Shown piece by piece: positions 25,249 through 34,122 of a DNA stretch of 64,000 nt. The position numbers and the translations under genes were made by a program. Positions within the stretch are counted from its first letter, which is position 1, and the number at the start of each line of letters is the position of its first letter. Source of the stretch: Candidatus Methanoperedens sp. Lineage in GTDB: Archaea > Halobacteriota > Methanosarcinia > Methanosarcinales > Methanoperedenaceae. The notes beneath the pieces are model-generated. The model made no database searches. It saw nothing but the letters and a program-made list of their open reading frames with translations, and was not told the origin of the DNA. The stretch lies in contig JAHFDG010000010.1 in the NCBI GenBank assembly GCA_023249105.1, positions 1 through 64,000 of the forward strand, given 5' to 3'.

Positions 25249-25590
25249 ATGGATATCGAAGAAAAAATCCTGAAATTAATCAAATCCAGTAAAAAAGGCA
25301 TTTTACAGAACGAACTCTGGAAAAAAGCAAAAATAGACAGCAGCAAATGTTCCCGTATTCTTGCCAAGTTTGAAAAGGAAGGACAAATAAGCCGGGAAAA
25401 AGAATCAAAAAAAGGTACAACAACATACCTTGTTAAGTACATCGGGAAAAAAGAAGGAAAAACCAGGAATTTCAAGTTGTTGTTAATAGGGGATATGTTT
25501 TCCCCCTGCACAGGATGCGCGATTGAATGTGAACCTGAAAGATGTACCATCCTTGCAGAATGGGTTTACGGTCTTGAAAAGGAAGGGTAG
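25249..25590 (+). CDS. winged-helix protein with C-terminal cysteine cluster
   Basis: The first ~70 residues form a winged helix (IEEKILKLIKSSKKGILQNELWKKAKIDSSKCSRILAKFEKEGQISRE). The tail carries a compact CTGCAIECEPERC cluster (spacing C-x2-C-x3-C-x4-C) that could hold an Fe-S cluster or zinc. This suggests a redox- or metal-sensing transcription regulator, but the ligand is unknown. It is tightly linked to the Sm-like and flavoprotein genes, so a role tied to electron flow is possible. Confidence 0.7.
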   Translation: MDIEEKILKLIKSSKKGILQNELWKKAKIDSSKCSRILAKFEKEGQISREKESKKGTTTYLVKYIGKKEGKTRNFKLLLIGDMFSPCTGCAIECEPERCTILAEWVYGLEKEG

Positions 25591-25720
25591 GAAGGTAAGA
25601 TAGGCGGGTTTGAGGAGTGGGGGTTAGTATCGTTTAAAAAAACAACCCGCCTATCCAATTCGTTTTTCAACGAACATACGTACATTGACGAACAAAAAAT
25701 ATATAGTTTTCGGTCGAGTT

Positions 25721-27385
25721 TCATTTTCCTTTCTGGACGGTATACAACAGTTCAACCCTGTCTATGGAATCGGCGTCCTCAACCGATTTATCGCTTCTCA
25801 CATTGACAAGTCTCGGGAAGCGAAGCGCGTATCCTGAATCATAATTAGGGCTTTTCTGGATTTCCTCAAACGCCACCTCAAACACTATTTTAGGTTCCAA
25901 TTCGATGTGAACGCCGCTTTCTGAAACAACCAGGTTTTTAAATAAATTCGTCAGCTCACCCAATTGTTCATCCGTGATCCCTGTTGCAACACGACCTATG
26001 GAAAGGAACCTGTCAGTATCAGGGTCGCGGCAGGCAAGTAAGTAAGAACCAATAAAATTGGCTCTTCTCCCTTCCCCCCATTCTCCTCCGATAACCACAA
26101 GGTCGAGTGTCTCCATTATCGGTTTTAATTTGAGCCAGTTCTTTCCCCTTTTGCCGGGTGTATAAAAGGAACCCGGGTTTTTCAACATAACCCCCTCATG
26201 ACCGGCAGTGAGCGCCTCCTTATAAATCGTTTCAACAACTGCTGAATCACTTGTTACGGCCTGTTTTGCGACAATGCTCTCATCGCATATTTCCTCAAGT
26301 TTTTTCCGCCTCTCTGAGAGCGGAGCATCGATAAGTGTCTCGCCATTTAAATAAAGTATATCAAAAAGGTTAAGGTGTAGCGGAATTTCGATGGCGGTAG
26401 CGGAGATATCGTACTTTCGCCGGAAGCGCCGCAATATCTCCTGGAATGCCATCGGCCTATTATCCTTGCCAATGGCGACAGCTTCGCCATCAAGAATCAC
26501 GCTGTCTGCAGAAACATTGGTTCTTATGGCTTTTACAATATCAGGTAAAGAAGATGTCACGTCCTCAAGTTTACGTGAATAAATCGTAATATTGCTGCCG
26601 TCCTTATGTATCTGGACGCGCGCCCCGTCAAATTTCCATTCAACAGCCACAGTACCCATTTCCAGAACAGCTTCTTTAATGCCCGTAGTTATCTGGGCGA
26701 GCATCATTTTCAGTGGCCTGTTTATCAAAACCCCAAGCCTTGAAAGCCCCTGTTCACCTTCCTTTTTTGCAGTATAAGCAACAAGCCCGAAATCATTTGT
26801 GAGCATATACCCTCGCTCGACAAGTTCGGAAGGTACATCAAAAGCCTCGGCAATTGCATCCCGTACGATTCCTTCTCCAACACCTATTCGCAATTCTTCA
26901 ATAGATAAACGCGCAAGATAAACGATTTCCAGGGATTTGGCGCAACTGAAGAGATACTGCAAATTCTTTATTTTTGCGTCCTGCGAACCCTTCCCTGTAA
27001 GCCCTGCAATCTTCTGGAACCGCAGGTACACCTCTTGAATAGAAAGTTCACCTTCAGAAAAAAAATTCAAATGGGTTCTACCCGATGCTATTGCCTTTTC
27101 CGCAGCCAGGCCTATATCGCCCGTATCCCTCACGAATTCTTCTATGCGTTTAACAGGCTGCGAAGAAGTTTTTGAAATTGCCGTGTACAAAAGGTTTGGG
27201 CCGATGCCAAGTTCTTCCTTGCTCCAGACCGGAAAAACATGCCCCATAATAAAACGGGTAACAATGGGAAGTTCCTCATCACTCACTTCCTTGAAAAAAC
27301 CTGCAACTATAGATGTCATTTCAAGAGAACTTGAAATCTCTTCAATCCTGCTGCAGGTCTTTGCAAACTCCTCAAAAGAAGTCAT
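25721..27385 (-). CDS. lig: ATP-dependent DNA ligase
   Basis: The 554-residue archaeal ligase seals nicks in replication and repair. The adenylation lysine lies in [16 protein letters not shown] (about residue 252), followed by nucleotidyltransferase motifs DGEAVAIG and EGVMLKNP and motif V LKLK. The N-terminal ~200 residues are the helical DNA-binding domain and the C-terminus is an OB-fold. Length is typical. It is read toward the regulator at 25590 (convergent) and preceded by a small membrane-protein gene 6 bases upstream. Confidence 0.96.
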   Translation of the reverse strand: MTSFEEFAKTCSRIEEISSSLEMTSIVAGFFKEVSDEELPIVTRFIMGHVFPVWSKEELGIGPNLLYTAISKTSSQPVKRIEEFVRDTGDIGLAAEKAIASGRTHLNFFSEGELSIQEVYLRFQKIAGLTGKGSQDAKIKNLQYLFSCAKSLEIVYLARLSIEELRIGVGEGIVRDAIAEAFDVPSELVERGYMLTNDFGLVAYTAKKEGEQGLSRLGVLINRPLKMMLAQITTGIKEAVLEMGTVAVEWKFDGARVQIHKDGSNITIYSRKLEDVTSSLPDIVKAIRTNVSADSVILDGEAVAIGKDNRPMAFQEILRRFRRKYDISATAIEIPLHLNLFDILYLNGETLIDAPLSERRKKLEEICDESIVAKQAVTSDSAVVETIYKEALTAGHEGVMLKNPGSFYTPGKRGKNWLKLKPIMETLDLVVIGGEWGEGRRANFIGSYLLACRDPDTDRFLSIGRVATGITDEQLGELTNLFKNLVVSESGVHIELEPKIVFEVAFEEIQKSPNYDSGYALRFPRLVNVRSDKSVEDADSIDRVELLYTVQKGK

Positions 27386-27391
27386 ATTTAT

Positions 27392-27634
27392 TCAGGTTTT
27401 TTTGTCTTTTCTAATCGTGTCATATACGATATATACCCCCAGCAATACCACGATTATAAAAACAGCACTAATAACCAGGGACAGGAGGGAGTAACCGCCG
27501 CTATAAAACATTGAGCCTGTCCTTATATCCCCGATAATCATGCCATAACCGGTCAACCTGTATACGAGACCCACGAGTCCGATAACTATTAAAACCACTC
27601 CTGCAAACAGTCTCTCGCTTGGGTCTAAAGCCAT
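27392..27634 (-). CDS. small two-helix membrane protein
   Basis: The 80-residue protein has two membrane segments, FAGVVLIVIGLVGLVYRL and LVISAVFIIVVLLGVYIVYD, and a charged tail RKDKKT. No family is recognised. It lies 6 bases upstream of the ligase gene and so may share its transcript. The upstream 51 bases separate it from the pentahaem cytochrome gene. Confidence 0.65.
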   Translation of the reverse strand: MALDPSERLFAGVVLIVIGLVGLVYRLTGYGMIIGDIRTGSMFYSGGYSLLSLVISAVFIIVVLLGVYIVYDTIRKDKKT

Positions 27635-27685
27635 ACCTTCCTGAAACTTTGGTAATAAATAAAAGGGGTTTTGGCACCCTTTTAC

Positions 27686-28294
27686 TTATTTTTTGGTCGC
27701 ATTGGAAATTTTTGCCATATGGATAACGCCGACATCGGTACCATGGCAGTTCGTACAATACTTGGCTCTTGATAAATGAACTACTATCAGGTTGCCCTTA
27801 CTGGGTTTGAGTGAATCGGGCGGTGCAGCATGACATTGTTCACAAACGCTGTAACTTCCCGGACCTTCCCCTTTCTGCACTGTGGGAACCTTTGGCGGGA
27901 ACCCGTGGCATGTATCGCATTGCAGGCCGACTGTGCCCGGTCCGATATGAATATTATGCACCTGGCTTCCATGGCAGTTTATACAGAGTTTGCCACCATT
28001 AACATGCGGACTGAGCTCCTGCGGATTTGTATGGCACAATTCGCATTTGATAGTCTCAACTCTTGCGGGTGCTGCTGTCACAACAGGTGTTTCTTTTGCT
28101 GCCGTTTTTGCCGGAGTCTCTTTTGTTGTTACTGTTTTTTCAGGCGCTGCCTTTTCCGGTGTTGATGTAGCAGCAGGTGTTTCTGTATTAATTGTTGATT
28201 TACCACCAAGAACAAAATAACCGCCGGCTGCAATAAGCAGGACTGCAACCAGGATTGCAATATAAATAGGAACCTTCGAATCTTTCTCGTTCAT
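27686..28294 (-). CDS. membrane-anchored pentahaem c-type cytochrome
   Basis: The 202-residue protein begins with an uncleaved membrane helix (about residues 9-28), then a Thr/Pro/Ala-rich linker to residue ~80, then five CxxCH haem motifs: CELCH, CINCH, CDTCH, CEQCH and CTNCH. The spacing is like small NapC/NrfH-neighbour or triheme-repeat cytochromes, but no exact family is recognised. It probably shuttles electrons outside the membrane. It stands apart from the respiratory operon at 59-63 kb, next to the ligase cluster, with its own promoter region. Confidence 0.9.
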   Translation of the reverse strand: MNEKDSKVPIYIAILVAVLLIAAGGYFVLGGKSTINTETPAATSTPEKAAPEKTVTTKETPAKTAAKETPVVTAAPARVETIKCELCHTNPQELSPHVNGGKLCINCHGSQVHNIHIGPGTVGLQCDTCHGFPPKVPTVQKGEGPGSYSVCEQCHAAPPDSLKPSKGNLIVVHLSRAKYCTNCHGTDVGVIHMAKISNATKK

Positions 28295-28356
28295 TTACAT
28301 AATCACCATGGCTAGATAGGGTTCTGTATCGTTTTAAATGTTTTGGTTTCTATCTC

Positions 28357-28632
28357 TCATTTATTGTCGCGGGATTCATCCAATTTTTTCCGCTCATAAA
28401 CAGGCATGCCGTCATATACTATCCTGAATATCCTGTGGTAGGGAATATACACGTCCTCCACCACACCTTCAAGAATTAAAAACGACCTGTCGATATTCTT
28501 GATGGCGCTCCCCTCTACGATTTTCGTATCACCTGGCGCACCCCTGTGGATGTAATATACTTTACACCTGCGAAGGTCGAACCTCCACTTTATCTCGTTA
28601 AAGATATCTCTTGGATGCTTCGACCTGAACAT
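28357..28632 (-). CDS. DUF504 (UPF0248) protein
   Basis: The 91-residue archaeal protein has the DUF504 pattern: an N-terminal HPRDIFNEIKWR helix, then strands CKVYYIHRGAPGDTKIVEGSAI and a C-terminal IPYHRIFRIVYDG. Family members are conserved in archaea and are suspected to act on RNA, without an established reaction. It is monocistronic next to tRNA-Leu. Confidence 0.88.
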   Translation of the reverse strand: MFRSKHPRDIFNEIKWRFDLRRCKVYYIHRGAPGDTKIVEGSAIKNIDRSFLILEGVVEDVYIPYHRIFRIVYDGMPVYERKKLDESRDNK

Positions 28633-28672
28633 AGATTAATGTCTTACTGCATAATATTTAAAGGAATAAGTA

Positions 28673-28757
28673 TGCGGAGGATGGGATTCGAACCCATGAA
28701 CTCCTGCGAGAACAGCCCCTAAAGCTGTCGCCTTTGGCCTAGCTGGGCGACCTCCGC
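28673..28757 (-). tRNA. tRNA-Leu (anticodon TAG)
   Basis: The minus strand folds with acceptor GCGGAGG/CCTCCGC, anticodon stem ACAGC/GCTGT around loop TTTAGGG (anticodon TAG), a long variable arm typical of class II tRNAs, and T arm ATGGG-TTCGAAT-CCCAT. Discriminator A; CCA is not encoded; no intron. Confidence 0.95.
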
Positions 28758-28902
28758 AAACCTGTGCACAACAAGTTCTGTACACATATAACTTATGATT
28801 ACATTAGTTTTCCTGCGTTGCATGGTGGGTCGAGCAGTTGATGGGGGCTGAGCATTGATAAACGCTGATATTCTCTTTTTTAGGTTGACTATGGCGTTTA
28901 TA

Positions 28903-29103
28903 TCACCTCAAAAACATTAAATTCACGGCGCCGATATGTTCCCGATACAGCCTAATCCAAATGGATTCCCCTACCCTTACCCCGTCAGCAGCCGCCCCAC
29001 GACCGCCCTCCATCAATTTCACGCTGTCTGCCTGCGCGAGCCTGGCTTCAAGCTCATCGCAAAGTGACATGAGCTGGTCTATTCTGGCGATGATGCGGCG
29101 CAA
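28903..29103 (-). pseudogene. remnant of an hsdS C-terminal tail (copy A)
   Basis: The frame reads MRRIIARIDQLMSLCDELEARLAQ..., which is the closing coiled-coil helix of many type I specificity subunits. Everything upstream of that helix is missing. The match ends near residue 33 and the rest is unrelated. A second copy of the same segment lies at 29836-29980 in the same orientation; together they flank a HEPN/MNT pair. Confidence 0.7.
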
Positions 29104-29104
29104 T

Positions 29105-29437
29105 TCAAGCAGCGTACATTACTTTTCCTTTTCTCGCAAATTCTGCGACAAGAGATTTTCCACTTTCAAATTCTTCAGATGTGAGAGTGATAATATCAAG
29201 AGGCACTCTGAATTTTTTTATAGTTTTTATCTCAGCTTCCTTTGTCAATTTTGCTCTTTCAAAAATATCTTTATTCTGAAAATCCGAAGAGATTATCAGA
29301 ATATCCACATCGCTTTCCCTGGTCGCTTTTCCCCCGCTCTGCGACCCGAATAGAATTATCTTTGAAATGTTCAATCCTTTTTCTTTCAGGCAATTCTCAA
29401 AGAATTTAATCGCCTCTGCTACTTTTTCTCTAACCAT
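29105..29437 (-). CDS. minimal nucleotidyltransferase (MNT), HEPN partner
   Basis: The 110-residue protein has the polymerase-beta-type active site FGSQSGGKATRESDVDILIIS, with GS and the DxD metal ligands. It overlaps the HEPN gene upstream by 19 bases, forming a HEPN-MNT toxin-antitoxin module. The nucleotidyltransferase would neutralise the HEPN toxin by adding nucleotides. Its stop lies one base from the hsdS remnant, so the junction of the cassette is sharp. Confidence 0.88.
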   Translation of the reverse strand: MVREKVAEAIKFFENCLKEKGLNISKIILFGSQSGGKATRESDVDILIISSDFQNKDIFERAKLTKEAEIKTIKKFRVPLDIITLTSEEFESGKSLVAEFARKGKVMYAA

Positions 29438-29790
29438 TTCAATAACTCCTTCCCTTTTTCAATAATTTCTTTTGTTTTATCACGGTTGTATTCTTCCAGC
29501 ATTCTTTGCAGATCATCAGGATATCGAGTGAGCACGCTTACTCTGTTCAGAGTGAAAACGAAATCATACATATCTTCTGGAAGTTCCAGATTGATAATTT
29601 CAATGAGATAAAGCAGATTGTGCGTTTTGGGCGGTGCTTCTTTACTTTTATGAATAATCAAACCCTTGAGCGCTTTTTCTATGGATAAATGACACATGAA
29701 GACAGAATAAAAATATCTTTCTCCTTTGAACATGAATTCTGCCGTCTCCATGTCATAATCAGCCTGTCTGAACCACTCATCTTTATCCAT
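29419..29790 (-). CDS. HEPN-domain protein
   Basis: The 123-residue helical protein has typical HEPN segments: WFRQADYDMETAEFMF at the start, CHLSIEKALKGLIIHK, and PPKTHNLLYLIE, followed by LTRYPDD near residue 90. It is the upstream gene of the pair with the MNT at 29105-29437. The predicted role is an RNase-type toxin in a toxin-antitoxin or antiviral module. Confidence 0.88.
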   Translation of the reverse strand: MDKDEWFRQADYDMETAEFMFKGERYFYSVFMCHLSIEKALKGLIIHKSKEAPPKTHNLLYLIEIINLELPEDMYDFVFTLNRVSVLTRYPDDLQRMLEEYNRDKTKEIIEKGKELLKWLEKK

Positions 29791-29835
29791 ATGTTTTTAT
29801 CAAGAGTGTAATTGTTTTATTTGTTTATTTGCTTT

Positions 29836-29980
29836 TCTAGGCTTCCCCCAAAACTCCGCTCATCACAGCCTCCACCAACCTCCCGCCGTCTGCCTGCGAG
29901 CGCGCGAGCCTGGCTTCAAGCTCATCGCACAGCGACATGAGCTGGTCAACTCTGGCGACGATGCGGCGCTGTATTATGAG
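29836..29980 (-). pseudogene. remnant of an hsdS C-terminal tail (copy B)
   Basis: Read on the minus strand it encodes QRRIVARVDQLMSLCDELEA and on to a stop after about 43 residues, the C-terminal helix of a specificity subunit. It matches copy A at 28960-29106 closely over ~80 bases. The front of the gene is absent. It does not derive from the hsdS at 16871-18139, whose tail is different. Confidence 0.7.
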
Positions 29981-30362
29981 CGATTCAAGCGCAGGACAAC
30001 TACCACAGAACTATTATAAATAAAGTATAATAAAAATTCGGCGCTTATCCTGAAAGATTATGTTCGCTGCATTTCGAAAAAAAGCCCGTCCCATCAACGC
30101 GGGTGTGAGGAGTTCGGGTTTATTGGAATGTTGCTGCATCGGGAGCATATCGGCGCCGGGGGATTAATATTTATAGAGTTATAAATATTCTGCGCAGTAC
30201 AAAAATCTGCGTATATCGGCTTTATGCCCGCAGGCATACATCAATGGTTGCGCCACATGGGGACGAATCACGTATCAAAAAATGCAAAAACACATAGTGG
30301 TTTATGGATTGAAAACACCCTCATGGAAACTGTTATCGTTATTGGAATTGTGAATAGCTTTT
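29981..30362. other. gene-free stretch before recQ
   Basis: Nothing gene-like is seen in about 380 bases. GC-rich and AT-rich patches alternate, as in the other repeat-bearing gaps. No perfect long repeat was found by eye. Confidence 0.35.
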
Positions 30363-32621
30363 ATGCAGGCTTGCATTACATGCGAAGCATCCAATAAGTG
30401 CGGGTTAAAAGATGAAGGGCTTTTTGACCTGTGCCCGAAATTGAAAACCCCGGAATATCCGGAAAAAATCGTCCCACCTCCGGCTGATATGAGCCCTGTC
30501 ATCGATTATAACCTGCTCAGGCGGTATTTTGGATACTCTGAATTCCGCCCGCTTCAGAAGGACATAATCCAGGATGCCCTCAAAGGAAATGATGTACTTG
30601 TGCTGATGCCTACCGGTGGCGGAAAGTCCCTGTGCTACCAGTACCCTTCACTGCTTTTTAAAGGATTGACTATAGTCATCTCGCCTCTTATTTCACTGAT
30701 GAAAAACCAGGTGGACAGCATGAAAATGAATGGCATCCCGGCTGAATTCATCAACAGTTCACTGAATTATGGGGATGTTATAAAAATAAAATCCGCCCTT
30801 TTACAAAACAATATAAGGTTACTGTATATTGCCCCGGAAAGATTTACCATTCCTTCCTTCCTATCGTTCCTGAAGGGGCTCAAAATAAACCTGTTCGCTA
30901 TTGATGAAGCCCATTGCATATCAGAATGGGGGCATGATTTCAGGCCGGAATACAGGCAGTTAAAGCAGATAAGGCAATATTTTCCAGATGTTCCGATAAT
31001 AGCGCTAACAGCTACCGCTACCCCGAAAGTCAGGGATGATATCATCACTCAGCTTGCCCTTTCCGATTGCAGAAGATATCTTGCCAGCTTTAACAGGGAG
31101 AACCTTATCTATTATATCAAACCCAAGCAGGATGCATTCGGACAAATTGTGGAATTCCTCAGAACAAAGCCCGGTGAATCCGGCATTATTTACTGCTACA
31201 GCAGGAAAAACGTGGAAACTATTACAGAAGGCTTGAAATCTGCCGGGTTTCGGGCGCTTCCGTATCACGCAGGCTTATCTGCCAACACAAGGTCGCAAAA
31301 CCAGGAAAAATTCATAAAAGATGACGTTGAGGTACTTGTGGCCACTGTCGCCTTCGGGATGGGCATCGATAAACCTAACATTCGATTTGTGATACATCAT
31401 GACCTTCCCAAAAATATTGAAGCATACTACCAGGAGACCGGGCGTGCAGGCAGGGATGGATTGAAGAGCGAATGCGTGCTTTTCTATAGCTATGGCGACA
31501 GGCAGAAGATTGAGTATTTTCTAAACCAGATGTCCAATGAAAAGGAAAGACAGATAGCGCAAAATAAACTGAATGACATCATCAATTTCTCTGAGACCGC
31601 ACTGTGTCGAAGAAAGCTCTTGCTGGGTTATTTTGGAGAGGATTTCAAAGAGAGTAACTGCAAGGGCTGCGATAACTGTCTTTCGCCGAAGGAGGAGATG
31701 GAAGCAACAGGCGAGATCATGACCATCCTTTCCTGCGTCGATGAATTGGGCGAGAGATTCGGTATAAATTATGTTATAGATGTGCTTATCGGGGGAAAGA
31801 GCAGCCGACTCCTGCAAAACGGGCACGCATTATTAAAATCATATGGGTCAGGAAAAAACCTGCCAAAGAAAATGTGGCACGGATTCATTAGAGAACTCAT
31901 CCAGCGCGGATATCTCAATATTGAAGGTGAATATCCGGTTCTGAAATTGAACCAGAAAAGCAGGGATGTTTTATCTGGATCGAAGGGTGGCGTGAAAAAT
32001 GAGAAAATATACCTTGTAAAACCCCTGACTATCGAAAAGCCGGCTAAAATCGAGGAGTACTCAGCCGATGATGGATTGTTCGAGAAGCTTCGAATATTAA
32101 GGAAAACACTTGCAGACGCCGAGAACCAGCCTCCATATATGATATTTAATGACGCAACCCTGAAACAGATGGCGGCGCGCCGGCCATGCAAACCGGAGGA
32201 TTTCAGGAAGATCACTGGGGTCGGGGATAAGAAACTTGAGAGATATGGCGGCATTTTTATAGGTGAGATACGCAGGTTTTACGAGAAACAAGACTTATCC
32301 ATTCAACCGGTTAAAAAGCAGTCAAGTGAATATGTGACCCTTGAAATGCTGGATATGGGTTTAGACCTTGATGAAATCACATTAAAAAGGAATCTATCCC
32401 TGAATACCATATATGGCCATATCGAAAAATTGATACTGTCCGGTGAAAATATCGAGATCGAGAAGTTAATAAATAAGGATAAGATCGAAAAAATCACAAG
32501 TAGCATACTTGAATTGGGGGGAGAGGCCCTGAAGCCGATAAAAGAGAGATTGGGGGATAATTATTCTTATGGGGAAATAAGGCTCGTGAGGGCAAGGATG
32601 ACGAAAAAGGATGCCTTTTAA
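30363..32621 (+). CDS. recQ: RecQ-family DNA helicase
   Basis: This 752-residue 3'-5' helicase has Walker A PTGGGKS (about residue 80), the DEAH motif IDEAHCISEWGHDFRPEY, motif VI QETGRAGRDG, the RecQ zinc-binding region (CRRKLLLGYFGE...CKGCDNC), an RQC winged helix, an HRDC domain (about residues 575-640) and a final helix-turn-helix. All parts of a full bacterial-type RecQ are present, which is unusual in archaea. It has an extra ~45-residue N-terminus with four cysteines (MQACITCEASNKC...C) that might bind metal. Transfer from bacteria is likely but inferred. Confidence 0.93.
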   Translation: MQACITCEASNKCGLKDEGLFDLCPKLKTPEYPEKIVPPPADMSPVIDYNLLRRYFGYSEFRPLQKDIIQDALKGNDVLVLMPTGGGKSLCYQYPSLLFKGLTIVISPLISLMKNQVDSMKMNGIPAEFINSSLNYGDVIKIKSALLQNNIRLLYIAPERFTIPSFLSFLKGLKINLFAIDEAHCISEWGHDFRPEYRQLKQIRQYFPDVPIIALTATATPKVRDDIITQLALSDCRRYLASFNRENLIYYIKPKQDAFGQIVEFLRTKPGESGIIYCYSRKNVETITEGLKSAGFRALPYHAGLSANTRSQNQEKFIKDDVEVLVATVAFGMGIDKPNIRFVIHHDLPKNIEAYYQETGRAGRDGLKSECVLFYSYGDRQKIEYFLNQMSNEKERQIAQNKLNDIINFSETALCRRKLLLGYFGEDFKESNCKGCDNCLSPKEEMEATGEIMTILSCVDELGERFGINYVIDVLIGGKSSRLLQNGHALLKSYGSGKNLPKKMWHGFIRELIQRGYLNIEGEYPVLKLNQKSRDVLSGSKGGVKNEKIYLVKPLTIEKPAKIEEYSADDGLFEKLRILRKTLADAENQPPYMIFNDATLKQMAARRPCKPEDFRKITGVGDKKLERYGGIFIGEIRRFYEKQDLSIQPVKKQSSEYVTLEMLDMGLDLDEITLKRNLSLNTIYGHIEKLILSGENIEIEKLINKDKIEKITSSILELGGEALKPIKERLGDNYSYGEIRLVRARMTKKDAF

Positions 32622-32658
32622 AGCAAAAGATTTGATGCTGTAATCTTATTTAACAACC

Positions 32659-33096
32659 ATGAAAGGAATATACGTTCTAATACTCAGGATGAAAGAGAGT
32701 AAGGACATCCGGGTAGGAAAACTCGGCAGGCTTCATTTCAGGAGAGGATACTATTCCTACGTGGGCTCAGCCCAGGGCAGCGGAGGAGAAAAACGCATAA
32801 GAAGACATTTCAATATAGCTCACGGCAGAAACACCACGAGAAAATGGCATATTGATTACCTCCTGCCGCACTCTGAGGTAATTTGCGCGGTTTTTTCACC
32901 CACTGATGAAGCCCTCGAATGCGTTGTGGCAAAAGTCCTCGGCGAATATTCAGAAGCCTTGCCCTCCTTTGGGTGCAGCGACTGCACCTGCGAATCTCAT
33001 CTTTTCTTTACAGGCGGGAATATAATGGGCGAGGCTTCAGGAATCTGTCGAGGTGTTTCCGGGAACGAAAGTATCATTATTTACCCCAACATGTAG
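32659..33096 (+). CDS. GIY-YIG-like DUF123 protein
   Basis: The 145-residue protein opens GIYVLILRM and continues GYYSYVGSAQG, a GIY-YIG nuclease core variant as found in the DUF123 family of archaeal and bacterial proteins. It keeps RIRRHF and KWHIDYLL, with a CSDCTCESHLFF segment near the end. Endonuclease activity is plausible but unproven for the family. It follows recQ by 37 bases and precedes argC by 7, so it may be co-transcribed with either. Confidence 0.85.
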   Translation: MKGIYVLILRMKESKDIRVGKLGRLHFRRGYYSYVGSAQGSGGEKRIRRHFNIAHGRNTTRKWHIDYLLPHSEVICAVFSPTDEALECVVAKVLGEYSEALPSFGCSDCTCESHLFFTGGNIMGEASGICRGVSGNESIIIYPNM

Positions 33097-33103
33097 GAAC
33101 TAT

Positions 33104-34114
33104 ATGGACATCGGAATCATCGGCGGCTCAGGTTATACCGGAGGAGAGCTACTGCGTTTGCTTTCACAGCACCCGGAAGCGAAAGTCATGGCAGTTACTT
33201 CACGCAGCATGAAAGGACAGAAGGTCAGCAATACACACACGCATCTTCGGAAAATATACGACTTAATTTTCGAAGACCTGACACCTGATGAAGTGGCTTC
33301 CCGCAGTGATATCGTATTCACAGCCGTCCCTCACGGCACTGCCATGCAGGTAGTTCCTGCGCTTCTTGATAATGGCGTAAAAGTAATCGATTTGAGCGCT
33401 GATTACCGCCTGAAGACGGATGTTTTTGAGAAAACTTACAAGATGAAACATATCGACCCGCGCGATGCGGTATATGGCATACCTGAACTCCATCCTGAAG
33501 TTGCAGAACAAAAATTCATAGCCAACCCCGGCTGTTACCCTACAGGAGCATCGCTAGCCGCTGCGCCTCTTGCAGATGCGGGTCTTATCGAGCGCGTTGT
33601 TTTTGATTCAAAAAGCGGAATTTCAGGCGCGGGCGCGGAGCCTACTCTTGTATCCCATTATCCCAACATGGCTGAGAATATACAGGCGTATAAACTCACA
33701 TCCCATCGCCACCGCGCGGAAATAGTGCAGGAACTCACCCGGCTTGACAGCGGTTTAAAAAGCATCAGCTTCACGCCGCATGTCATCCCGTCCGTGCGCG
33801 GCATCCTGACAACGGCGCATATTTTTGTCAAGAAGGAATTGAATGAAGAGGATGTTAGCGAAATCTACCGGGATTTTTACCAGGATAAGCCTTTTATCCG
33901 GCTGATACAAGGGATTCCGATGCTCGGCAGCGTGCGCGGCTCGAATTTCTGCGATATCGGTTTTGAGATTGAAAAAAACAGCGACAGGATAGTTGTCATA
34001 TCCGCAATAGATAATCTTGTAAAAGGGGCATCCGGCCAGGCAATCCAGAACATGAACCTGATGTTCGGACTTTCGGAAACCACAGGTCTCTGGACACCTG
34101 CTCTCGCTCCGTGA
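33104..34114 (+). CDS. argC: N-acetyl-gamma-glutamyl-phosphate reductase
   Basis: ArgC reduces N-acetylglutamyl phosphate to the semialdehyde with NADPH, the third step of arginine synthesis. The 336-residue protein begins MDIGIIGGSGYTGGELLRLL (nucleotide-binding loop) and has the catalytic cysteine in IANPGCYPTGA. I start at the ATG at 33104, with AGGA eight bases upstream; a frame opening at 33053 would overlap the previous gene. It forms an operon with a CBS-domain gene and argJ; argB and argD are absent. Confidence 0.96.
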   Translation: MDIGIIGGSGYTGGELLRLLSQHPEAKVMAVTSRSMKGQKVSNTHTHLRKIYDLIFEDLTPDEVASRSDIVFTAVPHGTAMQVVPALLDNGVKVIDLSADYRLKTDVFEKTYKMKHIDPRDAVYGIPELHPEVAEQKFIANPGCYPTGASLAAAPLADAGLIERVVFDSKSGISGAGAEPTLVSHYPNMAENIQAYKLTSHRHRAEIVQELTRLDSGLKSISFTPHVIPSVRGILTTAHIFVKKELNEEDVSEIYRDFYQDKPFIRLIQGIPMLGSVRGSNFCDIGFEIEKNSDRIVVISAIDNLVKGASGQAIQNMNLMFGLSETTGLWTPALAP

Positions 34115-34122
34115 GGTAAAAT

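Noticed and set aside
25620-25720. A TATA-like AAAAAATATATAG between two converging genes
   Set aside because: It lies downstream of both neighbouring genes (25590 plus, 25721 minus), so it is unlikely to be a promoter; no small gene follows it.
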